Assembly: GCF_010993745.1 (NCBI RefSeq)
Contig: NZ_WOTN01000004.1
Span: 1,178,001 to 1,242,000 of the forward strand
DNA from: Fodinicola acaciae
Lineage (GTDB): Bacteria > Actinomycetota > Actinomycetes > Mycobacteriales > HKI-0501
Direction of reading: 5' to 3'
Length of the DNA: 64,000 nucleotides
In this document: one piece after another, positions 7,759-15,900 of the stretch
How positions within the stretch are numbered: position 1 is the stretch's first letter
How the letters are laid out: each line of letters starts with the position of its first letter
The notes under the pieces: generated by a model
What the model saw: the letters and a program-made list of their open reading frames with translations, nothing else
The model's database searches: none
Told to the model about the DNA's origin: nothing
Program-made: the position numbers and the translations under genes

Positions 7759-7956
7759 TCAGATCAGGGAGTTCGTCGAGGGCGGCAGCTTGCGGCAGAT
7801 GTACTCGGCGACCGTCTCCCAGTCCGCGGTGCTGGTGCCTTCCGGGCGACACAGCATGCGGCCGCAACGTACGCAGCGGGCCAAGGTCAAGGTTTCGTGC
7901 GGTCGGCAGATGGCGCCAAGGCTCCTACCGGCCAGGTGCGTATGCGCTCTGTACAT
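7759..7956 (-). CDS. CxxC mini-protein, tandem family copy 1 (first gene of operon)
   Basis: A 66-residue protein if the ATG at 7956 is used; a GTG at 7977 would add seven residues. It has H5 and H7, C17-x2-H20, strand ETLTLA, C28-x2-C31 (CVRCGRM) and DWETVAEYICRK matching the W-helix of the paralogues. It is the promoter-proximal gene of the operon, divergent from the Scr1-type regulator with about 190 bases between. Confidence 0.5.
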   Translation of the reverse strand: MYRAHTHLAGRSLGAICRPHETLTLARCVRCGRMLCRPEGTSTADWETVAEYICRKLPPSTNSLI

Positions 7957-8058
7957 CGCGGTCCGCCTCTCTGTCACCGTCGCAGTTGATAGTGAAGCAG
8001 ATGAAGTTTCATTTCCGCAATGGCGGCGTAAGGTAACTACGCGGACGAAGGGGCTAGT

Positions 8059-8127
8059 GCGCGTGTATCACTTGACGGGCGTCGCGCGGGGCTGTTTCAT
8101 CTTGGAAACGTAAGCGCGTATCATTTT
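8059..8127 (+). promoter_or_regulatory. promoter and direct repeats before the Scr1-type regulator
   Basis: TTGACG (8072-8077), a 17-base spacer and TTTCAT (8095-8100) form a plausible -35/-10 pair for the gene at 8148. Two near-copies of GCGCGT(GT)ATCA-TT at 8059-8073 and 8114-8127 flank it and could be an operator for the XRE protein itself. The same interval may also control the leftward operon. Confidence 0.45.
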
Positions 8128-8147
8128 GGAACACCGGAGGTAATCAG

Positions 8148-9011
8148 ATGCGTACTGAAGAAGGCGGCACGGTGCCGATGCGCCAGCTCGGCCGCGAGCT
8201 GCGTCGCCTCCGGGAAGCGTCACCGCTGACCATTGAAGAAGTCTTCGAGCACATGGAGTGGTCACGGCAGAAGGTCTGGCGCGTCGAGCGCGGCGACACC
8301 AGAGCGTCATCCGTTGAGGTCGAAGCGCTGTGTCGGCTGTTCGGTGCCGACGAGCGTACGACCGAAGGCTTGGTCGCCCTGGCGAAGGCCGCCAAGACCA
8401 AGGGGTGGTACTACGCCTATGGAGATGTGATTCCGGAATGGTTTGAGCTGTATGTCGGCTTGGAGACGGCCGCGACCAGCTTGCAGGAGTACAGCGCCGA
8501 ACTGATCCCTGGCCCGCTTCAGACGGCCGACTATGCCCGTGCCCTGTTGCGCTTCGCAGCCAACGGTGGCGAACGCGAAGTTGAACGCAAGGTCGAGCTG
8601 CGGGTGGCCCGCAAGCAGCGATTAACCGTTGCCCCGGATGCGTTGCGGGTCGATTACGTTGTCAGCGAGACCGCAATCCGGCGGCCGACTGGCGGCCAGG
8701 CGGTCATGACCGAGCAGTTGCGGGAACTGCTAAAGCTCAGCGAGCTGGACAACGTGAGCATCCGAATTTTGCCGCAGTCGGTCGGCATCTACGGGGCCAT
8801 GATCGGCAGTTTCGCGATACTCACTTTCCCCGCAGAGACCGAACCTGACACGGTGTACGTCGAGGCACTGACCGGTGCCTTGTACTTGGTAAAGCCGAAA
8901 GAGCTGGCGGCCTATCGGCAGGAGTTCGAGAGCCTGCGCTCGGTTGCCCTCGATCGGGGGAAGTCACGCGACTTCCTGACCTCCGCAGTGAAGGATTTGA
9001 GCAGTGGATAA
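8148..9011 (+). CDS. XRE-family regulator with DUF5753 (Scr1 type)
   Basis: A 287-residue protein, ribosome-binding site CCGGAGG 7 bases before ATG. An N-terminal HTH (about 12-66: RELRRLREASPLTIEEV ... WRVERG) is followed by the DUF5753 domain, recognised by YxGLE-like and LIPGPLQTADYARAL segments and by NVSIRILPQSVGIY near residue 210. Such proteins are numerous in actinomycetes, pair with DUF397 proteins and regulate neighbouring genes. The downstream DUF397 gene overlaps by 8 bases, the standard arrangement. It probably controls itself and possibly the divergent CxxC operon. Confidence 0.92.
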   Translation: MRTEEGGTVPMRQLGRELRRLREASPLTIEEVFEHMEWSRQKVWRVERGDTRASSVEVEALCRLFGADERTTEGLVALAKAAKTKGWYYAYGDVIPEWFELYVGLETAATSLQEYSAELIPGPLQTADYARALLRFAANGGEREVERKVELRVARKQRLTVAPDALRVDYVVSETAIRRPTGGQAVMTEQLRELLKLSELDNVSIRILPQSVGIYGAMIGSFAILTFPAETEPDTVYVEALTGALYLVKPKELAAYRQEFESLRSVALDRGKSRDFLTSAVKDLSSG

Positions 9012-9198
9012 CCAGATCCAGCCCGTCTGGCGCACAAGCAGCTATTCAGGCGGTAATGGTGGCACCTGTGTGGAAGTGGCCGCGAACGTGCCAGATGTGA
9101 CCCTTGTTCGCGACAGCACGCTTGGGGAGGCGTCGCCCGTCCTGGTCTTCACACCAGCCCAGTGGGCAACCTTCCTCGACACGATCAAGGCCAACTAA
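9004..9198 (+). CDS. DUF397 protein, partner of the Scr1-type regulator
   Basis: A 64-residue protein starting GTG at 9004, inside the end of the regulator gene. Diagnostic pattern: WRTSSYSGGNGGTCVEVA, V.VRDST, then FTPAQWATFLDTIK. DUF397 proteins accompany XRE/DUF5753 regulators and are thought to modulate them in a toxin-antitoxin-like or signalling pair. Followed by a clear terminator at 9221-9250. Confidence 0.92.
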   Translation: MDNQIQPVWRTSSYSGGNGGTCVEVAANVPDVTLVRDSTLGEASPVLVFTPAQWATFLDTIKAN

Positions 9199-9220
9199 CC
9201 ACGCGCGTACTCCCAGACGA

Positions 9221-9250
9221 CCCCACCATGCAACGGGCTTGGTGGGGTTT
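9221..9250 (+). terminator. rho-independent terminator after DUF397 gene
   Basis: CCCCACC (9221-9227) and GGTGGGG (9241-9247) form a perfect 7-bp stem with a 13-base loop, followed by TTT. It lies just after the DUF397 stop. An ATG at 9228 inside the loop is therefore rejected as the start of the next gene. Confidence 0.65.
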
Positions 9251-9305
9251 GCGCTGTTTTCGAAGTTGTAACCCTACGCACTATCTTGATGGCACACTGC
9301 TAACC

Positions 9306-9854
9306 ATGATCTTCGAGCCGGACGACATCGCGAGGCTCCAGCGCATCACCAAGCGCGGCAAAGACCACCTCCAGGCACCGGAACGCCAAGACTGGGCCAG
9401 GCGGTGTTCGAGCGACCTGCAAGAGCACGTCCCGTGGGTCTGGTCAGAACGGCGGCAGGCATGGATACAGAAGACGTGCATGAGTGCCATGGTGCTGACT
9501 GACGCGGCTGGCGTGGAGCACCGGATGGTGATGGCCAGCGCTCGCGGCGTGATCCCCAAGGAGGTCATGCCGTACCTCAAGGCATGGGGTGCCACGGTCG
9601 TACCCAAGGATGGCGAGCGCAAGCACGCCGAGATCCGAGGTGTGGACTACGTCGAGGAGATCGGCGGCACGCTGCATGCCATTGGGGCCGGGCTGGATGT
9701 CTGCGATCCGTGCGACGACCGGGTTCGTTCCAAAGGCATCCGGCCCAGTACGTTGACGCAACGCGACCGAGCAGCCAACCGCGGCACGATAGCCGGACTG
9801 ACACCGGGCTACCGGACACCTGACCAGGGACCAAAGAAGGGACCACGCAAGTGA
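9306..9854 (+). CDS. deaminase-fold protein (HAE...CxxC), putative
   Basis: A 182-residue protein starting at ATG 9306. The second half carries H107-A-E109 and, 24 residues after E109, C133-D-P-C136. A HxE motif with a CxxC about 25 residues later is the zinc and proton-shuttle signature of the cytidine deaminase superfamily, including bacterial nucleic-acid-targeting deaminase toxins. Strands (VEHRMVMASA, GATVVPK, YVEEIGGTLHAIGAGLDV) lie where expected. The N-terminal 60 residues are basic and Trp-rich and the C-terminal tail is basic, compatible with nucleic-acid binding. The stop overlaps the next start (GTGA), so the partner is made with it. Subfamily unknown; the motif match alone could be coincidence. 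Confidence 0.5.
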   Translation: MIFEPDDIARLQRITKRGKDHLQAPERQDWARRCSSDLQEHVPWVWSERRQAWIQKTCMSAMVLTDAAGVEHRMVMASARGVIPKEVMPYLKAWGATVVPKDGERKHAEIRGVDYVEEIGGTLHAIGAGLDVCDPCDDRVRSKGIRPSTLTQRDRAANRGTIAGLTPGYRTPDQGPKKGPRK

Positions 9855-10282
9855 GCAACAACCGCCTTGAGCTGGTGTCGGCCGATCTCTGGAAGCAGCT
9901 CGCCGCTGCGGGAGAGTTCAAGCAGCACCAGGTGGCCGAAGGGGTGTTTGCCATGGCTCTTGAAGGCTGCCACGTCGCACCCGAGATCGTTGAGAGTGTG
10001 CGTCGAGCTGTCTACGGACAGCAGACCGGCGATACACCCATGCGCCAGTGGTTGAAGCAGATGGCCGACCAGGCGACGGCTGCCGAGCTGGACGCCGAAG
10101 AGCTCGACGACGACAAGACTGCTGCGGATCTGCACTGGCGAGCTGCGCGCCTGTACGAGGTGGCGTACTGGGTACTCGATCCTGACCGGGCTGAGGGTGC
10201 GGGCGAGGCGACGTACGAAGCAGCGCAGTTGCTTGATGAGGGCACGGTGTTGAGACGGGTACGCCAGGTCTTGGCAAGCTAA
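9851..10282 (+). CDS. hypothetical protein coupled to the deaminase-like gene
   Basis: A 143-residue, helical, acidic protein. The GTG start at 9851 overlaps the stop of the deaminase-like gene by 4 bases. Notable parts are an AAELDAEELDDDKTAADL acidic stretch near the middle and a final helical segment. There is no recognised family. Acidity and tight coupling to a candidate enzyme acting on nucleic acid would fit an immunity or regulatory partner, but this is inference only. Confidence 0.55.
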   Translation: MSNNRLELVSADLWKQLAAAGEFKQHQVAEGVFAMALEGCHVAPEIVESVRRAVYGQQTGDTPMRQWLKQMADQATAAELDAEELDDDKTAADLHWRAARLYEVAYWVLDPDRAEGAGEATYEAAQLLDEGTVLRRVRQVLAS

Positions 10283-10312
10283 CGCCTGCCTGAGAACGCA
10301 TAAATCCTATGG

Positions 10313-11209
10313 TCACGTCAACGGTTGTACTGACTGATCGCGCATGAAGGCGTATCGATGCTTTGCCGTCTGCTTGTTGCCAACGCCGCGGAACTCACCT
10401 CTGGGTGACGCTTGCACGATCAAGTGCTTGGTCACACGTTCGCCGTTTATTCGTTGTTGAATATCGAACTCAAGATGCCACTCGATATAGCCTGTGCCGT
10501 TGTGCGGGATAGCCACGATGGCGTACGACTGGTTTGGCTCCACTCTGACGTTCCGAATAGAAAAGTATGACCGTTGCGCCTGCTTCTGCTCAAAATCGCT
10601 CGTGAATTCGCATGGAGTGTTTTGGTCGCAGATAAAGTGAGCCGGGGAATAGTTTCTGCTCAGGTCGAAGAGGAGGCTGGCTGCCCCGCCATCTCCACCA
10701 AGAGAGTGGTCAACAAGTGAGGCCGCAAAGGTACGCGTCTCACGTCTTGTTATGCGCGCATACCCAGCCGTAATAATGATTGGCTGGCTTTGCGGATTGA
10801 AGAAGGTAACCTTAACAGCGCCCACTGTCGGCAGGCCGCCAAGACGTCCCATCGCGCGCGAGCGCACCGTTAAGCTTTCTTCGGGGGACTTCTCTGGCTG
10901 CCGAAAATCGGCCTGCATCGCAGCCTGCATCTGAGCACGACTCGGCTCAATCGGAAAGAAGTACGGGTCGCTCAATGACGCATCAGCCGAATACATAATG
11001 TCGTCCTCGGTGAGGTCATTAACCTTTTGGCCAACGATTGTGGCCACGACTCCCATTGCGAGTGCCGTCAAGTTCGTGACGATCCAAGCACCGACTAGTA
11101 ACAGTACCTTTTTAGTGCGCTTCTTTGGGTCTGTTGCCTCTGACTCACCTGGAGGCACCTGTGATGCTGGCGATTCGTCGTCTCCCGTGCTTGGTTGTTC
11201 GTCGACCAT
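10313..11209 (-). CDS. membrane-anchored hypothetical protein
   Basis: A 298-residue protein; ATG 11209 was chosen because GGAGGAG sits 9 bases upstream. Residues 1-33 are disordered and end in KKRTKK; one transmembrane helix follows at about 34-58 (VLLLVGAWIVTNLTALAMGVVATIVG). The remaining 240 residues form a mainly beta, presumably extracytoplasmic domain with C217 and C222 close together (CDQNTPC), possibly a disulfide. Convergent with the 9851-10282 gene. No family recognised; the base composition is that of the accessory region. Confidence 0.6.
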   Translation of the reverse strand: MVDEQPSTGDDESPASQVPPGESEATDPKKRTKKVLLLVGAWIVTNLTALAMGVVATIVGQKVNDLTEDDIMYSADASLSDPYFFPIEPSRAQMQAAMQADFRQPEKSPEESLTVRSRAMGRLGGLPTVGAVKVTFFNPQSQPIIITAGYARITRRETRTFAASLVDHSLGGDGGAASLLFDLSRNYSPAHFICDQNTPCEFTSDFEQKQAQRSYFSIRNVRVEPNQSYAIVAIPHNGTGYIEWHLEFDIQQRINGERVTKHLIVQASPRGEFRGVGNKQTAKHRYAFMRDQSVQPLT

Positions 11210-11608
11210 GGTGATTCTTCTCCTCCGGGTCAAGGGTCTATACGTCGCTCGCCAGTTTGTCGAGGAGGAACCTGCTGAACAGGGCATGTCGCACCTCGGT
11301 CAAGTAGCCAGTATTGAGGAGCATCCGTCGGCGGTCGCGCGCGTCTGGGGATGGTCGCATCATCGGCGGCTAACGCTGTCCAGCCGGATGAGCTCCGCGA
11401 AACTTATTTACGAGGCGTCTTACCTGTCTGGTCTCTACCCGTCACGAGTCCGGGACCTTGGACTCCGGTGGGCTGACTAGTCGGGTCGAATTGAGTCGAT
11501 CTTCAAGTCAACCCTCCGCGACAGAAGCGTGACGGCGAGAAAGCTAGGCCACGTAGACCAGAGGACTGAGCTGGATCAACAGCTCGCACAAGTCGTCAGG
11601 AGCCGATC
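11210..11608. other. intergenic, no gene recognised
   Basis: About 400 bases between two divergent membrane-protein genes. It should contain both promoters. A 64-codon open frame at about 11,285-11,480 on the plus strand has no ribosome-binding site or similarity that I recognise and is not called. Confidence 0.4.
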
Positions 11609-12280
11609 GTGACTTGGGCAGATATCTCGCTCGTGCTCGGCATCGTTCTTGCCGTAGCAGGCATTGCGGCGACAGTGATCTACGGGCGCCGTGCGCTCAG
11701 ACCACCTCAACGACAGCTCCGCTGGAGCTATGAATCGACACGTCTATTCGCGCTACAACATGTAGGTCTAGGCCGCCGGATACGAGTCTCGGTGGGAGAT
11801 AAGGAGGTCCGCGATCCACATTTATTGTTGCTGACATTATCTAACGTCGGTCGTCGTGATGTAGACACAGACGCTTTCGATAAAGAAAGGCCGATCGTAT
11901 TCAAAGTTGTCCGCGAGACCAATACGCCCGAATATAGTGGCTATGGAAAGGAGCCGTCAGAGCCGGTCGCTATGCTGGGTGCCGACTACCGCTATGGCTC
12001 CGCGCAGCCAAGCCTAGAAATCGAAGAATCAAAGATCAAGATTGCCCCTGAGTTACTCAAGGCCAATGAGAGGTGGGCGGCACGCTTGCTAACGAGTGGA
12101 GCATCAGAAATCTACTTAAGCGAAGAGCACCTAATCGACACGACCATCTTTCAGTTGCGACGGCCATCTCCACCGCGCATTTTTAGGAACCCGTGGTGGC
12201 CCACCATAGGACTAGCCCTAACGGGTCTATTGCTCGGCTTTTTGATAAACGAACTGCTACATGCTCTTCGGGTCGTCTAA
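11609..12280 (+). CDS. hypothetical protein with terminal membrane helices
   Basis: A 223-residue protein starting GTG 11609. A helix at about residues 5-26 (ISLVLGIVLAVAGIAATVIYG) and another at about 197-215 bracket a central soluble domain with beta character (LLLLTLSNVGRRDVD, RPIVFKVV). The layout, an N-terminal helix followed by a beta-rich module with an N-x-G turn, recurs in the 197-residue gene at 16530-17123 in the same region. Product unknown. Confidence 0.55.
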   Translation: MTWADISLVLGIVLAVAGIAATVIYGRRALRPPQRQLRWSYESTRLFALQHVGLGRRIRVSVGDKEVRDPHLLLLTLSNVGRRDVDTDAFDKERPIVFKVVRETNTPEYSGYGKEPSEPVAMLGADYRYGSAQPSLEIEESKIKIAPELLKANERWAARLLTSGASEIYLSEEHLIDTTIFQLRRPSPPRIFRNPWWPTIGLALTGLLLGFLINELLHALRVV

Positions 12281-12309
12281 CACGCTTATGCGCGTTCGAC
12301 CTGTTGCGG

Positions 12310-12603
12310 TCATTGCTGTATGCTTATTCGCCGATCAGGCGCAACACGCCAAACCGTAATCTCGCATGGTTTATCCCCGAAGTTCTGGAACTGGTAGAAG
12401 AGGATGTAGACCCTACCGTCTCCGAGTTTGGTCGCATGGTGGGTCACGACGTGCGGCGCATGCTCGCCGTAGTGGATGCTGAACTTCGGCTCAGGATCAG
12501 CCTCTTTATACTCGCCCAGTTCAGCCTTGTGCATGTCATGGGGCTGTATAACGAAGTGGGCGGCGATCATGTCAGCTTCGTCTTGTGTAGCGGTGTAATT
12601 CAT
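12310..12603 (-). CDS. small hypothetical protein
   Basis: A 97-residue protein if the ATG at 12603 is used (another ATG lies two codons upstream). It is histidine-rich (HFVIQPHDMHKAE, HYGEHAPHVVTHHA), then YILFYQFQNFGDKPCEITVWRV. There is no membrane segment and no recognised family. It ends 29 bases from the convergent gene before it. Confidence 0.45.
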   Translation of the reverse strand: MNYTATQDEADMIAAHFVIQPHDMHKAELGEYKEADPEPKFSIHYGEHAPHVVTHHATKLGDGRVYILFYQFQNFGDKPCEITVWRVAPDRRISIQQ

Positions 12604-13012
12604 AAGCAATGGTCTCGATTACGTTGCTGTTTCGAATATCTCGTGCAGTTCTTCTGGAGGTTCCGAACATCTATAGGATCGTCGGGCGGGTCACCTATCT
12701 GGCCTCACCGTGCCGTATCTTGTACGAGCCGGTGGACTTCAAATTGCGACCCAGCTGGCTTATAATGAATGCAGGCGTTTAGCCTACTTGCCTCTGAGGC
12801 GTTCCCTATGCGCTTAGAGGCGTATTACATTTGAGTGAGATGGTATTGAATTACCATCATAGAAATGTTACGGTTGGTAACAGGAACATTATTGTTCGAG
12901 CGAGTTTCGACGCTCAATTTAATGGTACGGTTGGCAGTCGGATCTTGTCAATGGCAAAATAAGTCCTGGGCAGATACATCCCTGTTACGCCTGGGGATAA
13001 AGTGAACTACGC
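12604..13012. other. intergenic with hairpin at 12790-12821
   Basis: About 400 A/T-rich bases between divergent genes. GCCTCTGAGGCG (12790-12801) and CGCTTAGAGGC (12811-12821) can fold into an 11-12 bp stem with one mismatch and a short loop. With no gene immediately upstream on the plus strand it is not an obvious terminator; it could be a leader structure for the gene at 13013. Confidence 0.4.
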
Positions 13013-14230
13013 ATGCAATACTTCAGAAATATCGACATCGTCAAAGACTACCGCGTGGACGAGTCCACGGTTCGTAAGTGGATTGGCCGCGCTCGCGAGG
13101 GCAAGCTCGACCTGACGCTGCATAAGCAAGGGGATCGAGAGTACATAGCGAACACGGCCCAGAACATCGCAACCATGAAGGACTTGGTCGAGGGCAACCG
13201 GAAGTTCCGCAATACCAAAGCGGCTAAGGTCGTGACGCCGCGGCCGGAGTTCTACAAGCTCTACAACCAAGCACAGATCTACGACATCGTGGCCAACCTT
13301 GAGTTGCACCATGAAATACCACGTCAGTACAACTACTTTGACGGTGGCGCAGAGAGCTGGGATGTCTATTCGGCCAAGCTGGCAACAGAAGATACGCCGA
13401 ACCTAGTGAACAGTACTATCGGCCTGCTGGAGAAGAACGAGAGCTATATCGATGATCTACTGAGCCAGTACAAGCGAGTCAACGTCGTAGATGTCGGTGT
13501 CGGCAACGCCGTACCCGTGAGGGACTTCCTCACGCGCCTCGCCGCACGTGGTGTACTCGGTCGCTACGTCGCGATCGATATCAGCGGTGAGATGCTGGCT
13601 ATCGCCGAACGCAACATCAAGGAGTGGTTCGGCGGCACGGTGCCTTTCGAGGGCCACCAGCTCGACATCAACTACGACCGCTTCGTGAACATCCTCGCAG
13701 AGGAGTACCTCCAGAAGGATGCCGCCGATACCGTCAACCTCGTGCTGATGCTTGGCGGCACACCGTATAACTTCCGCGATCCTGACGGCGTCTACAAGGT
13801 GGTGCACGACAGCATGCACGTGAACGACTTCCTGATTCATACACAGAAACTCGACTCTGACGCCACTCGCCGGTACTTCGACTTCAACCTTGATCCGGGC
13901 AAGCCGGTGTTGCCACCGATCCATCGCCTGGTCGTTGACCTGTTGAACATCGACGAAGACCTGTACGACCTGGAGCTGGGGTACGAGCATGGCCAGCGTT
14001 TCGAGCGCATCCGGCTGAAGGTCGCTCTGACGATCAAGTTTGAGTTTGAGCACGGCGAACGGATCATTCACTTCAGTAAAGGTGAGGCGATCCTCGTTTG
14101 GCGCTTCTGGCAGCAAGTCGCATTGGATGTCGCCAAGCAATTCGACCGCAACGACTTCTACATCCTCCATTCGAGCCAGACCACAGACCAGGAGTACATC
14201 CTGACTGTCTCGCGAGCCAAGGCTGAGTAG
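13013..14230 (+). CDS. HTH-methyltransferase fusion, EgtD-like SAM domain
   Basis: A 405-residue protein. Residues 1-60 look like a helix-turn-helix with a wing (IVKDYRVDESTVRKWIGRAREG). A class I SAM-dependent methyltransferase follows: motif I VVDVGVGNAVPVRDF near residue 158, acidic end of strand 2 in YVAIDISGEML, and NLVLMLGGTPYNF, matching the LGxTxGNF segment of EgtD-like (Methyltransf_33) enzymes. EgtD-type enzymes methylate amino-acid amines (histidine in ergothioneine synthesis), but the substrate here is unknown and the HTH fusion is unusual. The gene at 14278 follows after 47 bases in the same direction. Confidence 0.65.
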   Translation: MQYFRNIDIVKDYRVDESTVRKWIGRAREGKLDLTLHKQGDREYIANTAQNIATMKDLVEGNRKFRNTKAAKVVTPRPEFYKLYNQAQIYDIVANLELHHEIPRQYNYFDGGAESWDVYSAKLATEDTPNLVNSTIGLLEKNESYIDDLLSQYKRVNVVDVGVGNAVPVRDFLTRLAARGVLGRYVAIDISGEMLAIAERNIKEWFGGTVPFEGHQLDINYDRFVNILAEEYLQKDAADTVNLVLMLGGTPYNFRDPDGVYKVVHDSMHVNDFLIHTQKLDSDATRRYFDFNLDPGKPVLPPIHRLVVDLLNIDEDLYDLELGYEHGQRFERIRLKVALTIKFEFEHGERIIHFSKGEAILVWRFWQQVALDVAKQFDRNDFYILHSSQTTDQEYILTVSRAKAE

Positions 14231-14277
14231 GCCGAAAAGCTATAGGGCATGCTGAAGGCAGGTCGTATCATTTATAG

Positions 14278-15900
14278 ATGGAACAGGACGACGTGCGTGC
14301 GGGCTTCGAATCGCTTGGTCAGCAGGCGTGGAGTACCGTCTATGACAGTTGGTATGAATCGGGCGTTGGGAATCGCAGTATCTATACGGTCTTTGCCGAT
14401 CCATCTAGGCGCGAAGCCGCTATGGCCGAGCCGACCTGGGACGTAAGCATCGGAGACTACCGACCCGGGTTTGTGCAGCACTACACAGCTGGCGAACGGA
14501 CTACCGAGTACGACGCCGGAGGTGAGGAAGACGGCTTCCGGCCGCTTGTGCTCCGACGCAACTTCGATGGCATTGTGCCGTCCACGCTCGAGATAATCGA
14601 AGAATTTCGACTGTTTCACAATCTCTACTGGGACGCAGCATCGCAGCAGTTCCTGAAGCTAGCCACTGGTGGAACGCTCGACGCAGCGATCAAGATGTCT
14701 GATGACCGTGTTGAGGTTCGCACTAGCCTATTGCGGCAGTTTCAGGCCGCCCGTCAGCTGGACTTCTACTTCTTGATCGCATCAGTTCACTTAGGTGCCG
14801 AAGGGATGCAACCGCCGGACCAGATTACGTGGCGAACCGAGGTACTACATGTGGAGCGGCAGTCGTCGCGTGACGGCTTTATGGTCGGAGGACAGCCGTA
14901 TACACGGTACGTCGGCAAGAAGGTCTTGCCAGCGCCACCGGTGGAAAAGTCAGGCATATGGCCCTACGAAGAGCCGGACAACTACTTCCCGGATTTCATC
15001 ATCGACGTTGACGAAGACGGCCAGAACGTTCGCCACACGTGCAACCCGGATGCCTTGGCCAACAACTTCGGCAGCAACCCGGATGCGCCGCACTACCTGA
15101 CTCCAGTGCACTTCAGGAAGGACGTGCTCCAGAAGTACTACGAACAGCCTGAGTTGTACACCGTCGAAGATGGTTTGCTGCGGTGCGCAGGACTCTGGCA
15201 CGTCGAGATCGACAACAGTGCGGAGGAGAGCGTAGTCGTCTTCCTTGGCGACCTCGGACGTGACCTGCCCAAAGTGGAACGTGACTACTGGCGAAGCTAC
15301 AACATTGCACCGTCGTCACCAGTGAGCGAGACACTGATTCGTCGCGCCTTCCTGGCACAGTTTGTAGAGCCGATTGCCGATGACCTACGTGTCCGGTCGG
15401 CCTATATTGCCCTAGCAAAGGCATGGCGCGAGCGGTATGGGTGGGACCTATACAAGGAGCCAGAGGCTGCCGACGCGGGCTTGCTCCAACGTCTACGCAT
15501 CCCTCTCAATGAGTCACAGACCGAGTTTGAGGGCAGTATCCTCATTATGACCCTGCTGATGGTCGACGCGCTGAACGAAACCCAAATCAAGAAGCTTCTG
15601 ACGGAGCGCCGTGATAATGAACGAGGCATCTCAAAGCTGGAGCGGTGGCTGAAGCAAGAGGGCTATCCGCACGTCGACCGTGACATACCATTCCTCCGCA
15701 GTCTCCAGGAGGTGCGCTCGAAGATCGCGGCACACCGCAAGGGTAGCGACTACGAGCAGGTGCTTACGCGCAACTTCGGGCAGCTCCGCGGTAGCGCGGC
15801 TGTGAAGATCCTGTTCGGCGCGGCACTCACGATGCTGACGAGCTTGCGAGAGTGGGTCACGACAGCCGATGAAGGTCGTGAGGAACCGGCCGACGACTAA
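14278..15900 (+). CDS. 540-residue hypothetical protein with HEPN-like tail
   Basis: No family recognised over most of its length. Residues 1-380 mix strands and helices with many aromatics (YDSWYESGV, DNYFPDFIIDVDEDG). Residues about 400-530 are helical and contain R480-x5-H486 in LQEVRSKIAAHRKG, the R-x4-6-H arrangement of HEPN ribonuclease domains, with an upstream helix ending in MVDALNETQIKKLL. It is probably cotranscribed with the HTH-methyltransferase gene. Its stop overlaps the convergent gene by 4 bases. HEPN assignment is tentative. Confidence 0.5.
   Translation: MEQDDVRAGFESLGQQAWSTVYDSWYESGVGNRSIYTVFADPSRREAAMAEPTWDVSIGDYRPGFVQHYTAGERTTEYDAGGEEDGFRPLVLRRNFDGIVPSTLEIIEEFRLFHNLYWDAASQQFLKLATGGTLDAAIKMSDDRVEVRTSLLRQFQAARQLDFYFLIASVHLGAEGMQPPDQITWRTEVLHVERQSSRDGFMVGGQPYTRYVGKKVLPAPPVEKSGIWPYEEPDNYFPDFIIDVDEDGQNVRHTCNPDALANNFGSNPDAPHYLTPVHFRKDVLQKYYEQPELYTVEDGLLRCAGLWHVEIDNSAEESVVVFLGDLGRDLPKVERDYWRSYNIAPSSPVSETLIRRAFLAQFVEPIADDLRVRSAYIALAKAWRERYGWDLYKEPEAADAGLLQRLRIPLNESQTEFEGSILIMTLLMVDALNETQIKKLLTERRDNERGISKLERWLKQEGYPHVDRDIPFLRSLQEVRSKIAAHRKGSDYEQVLTRNFGQLRGSAAVKILFGAALTMLTSLREWVTTADEGREEPADD

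Noticed and set aside
9228-9305. An upstream start for the deaminase-like gene at ATG 9228
   Set aside because: That ATG lies in the loop of the terminator after the DUF397 gene and has no ribosome-binding site.
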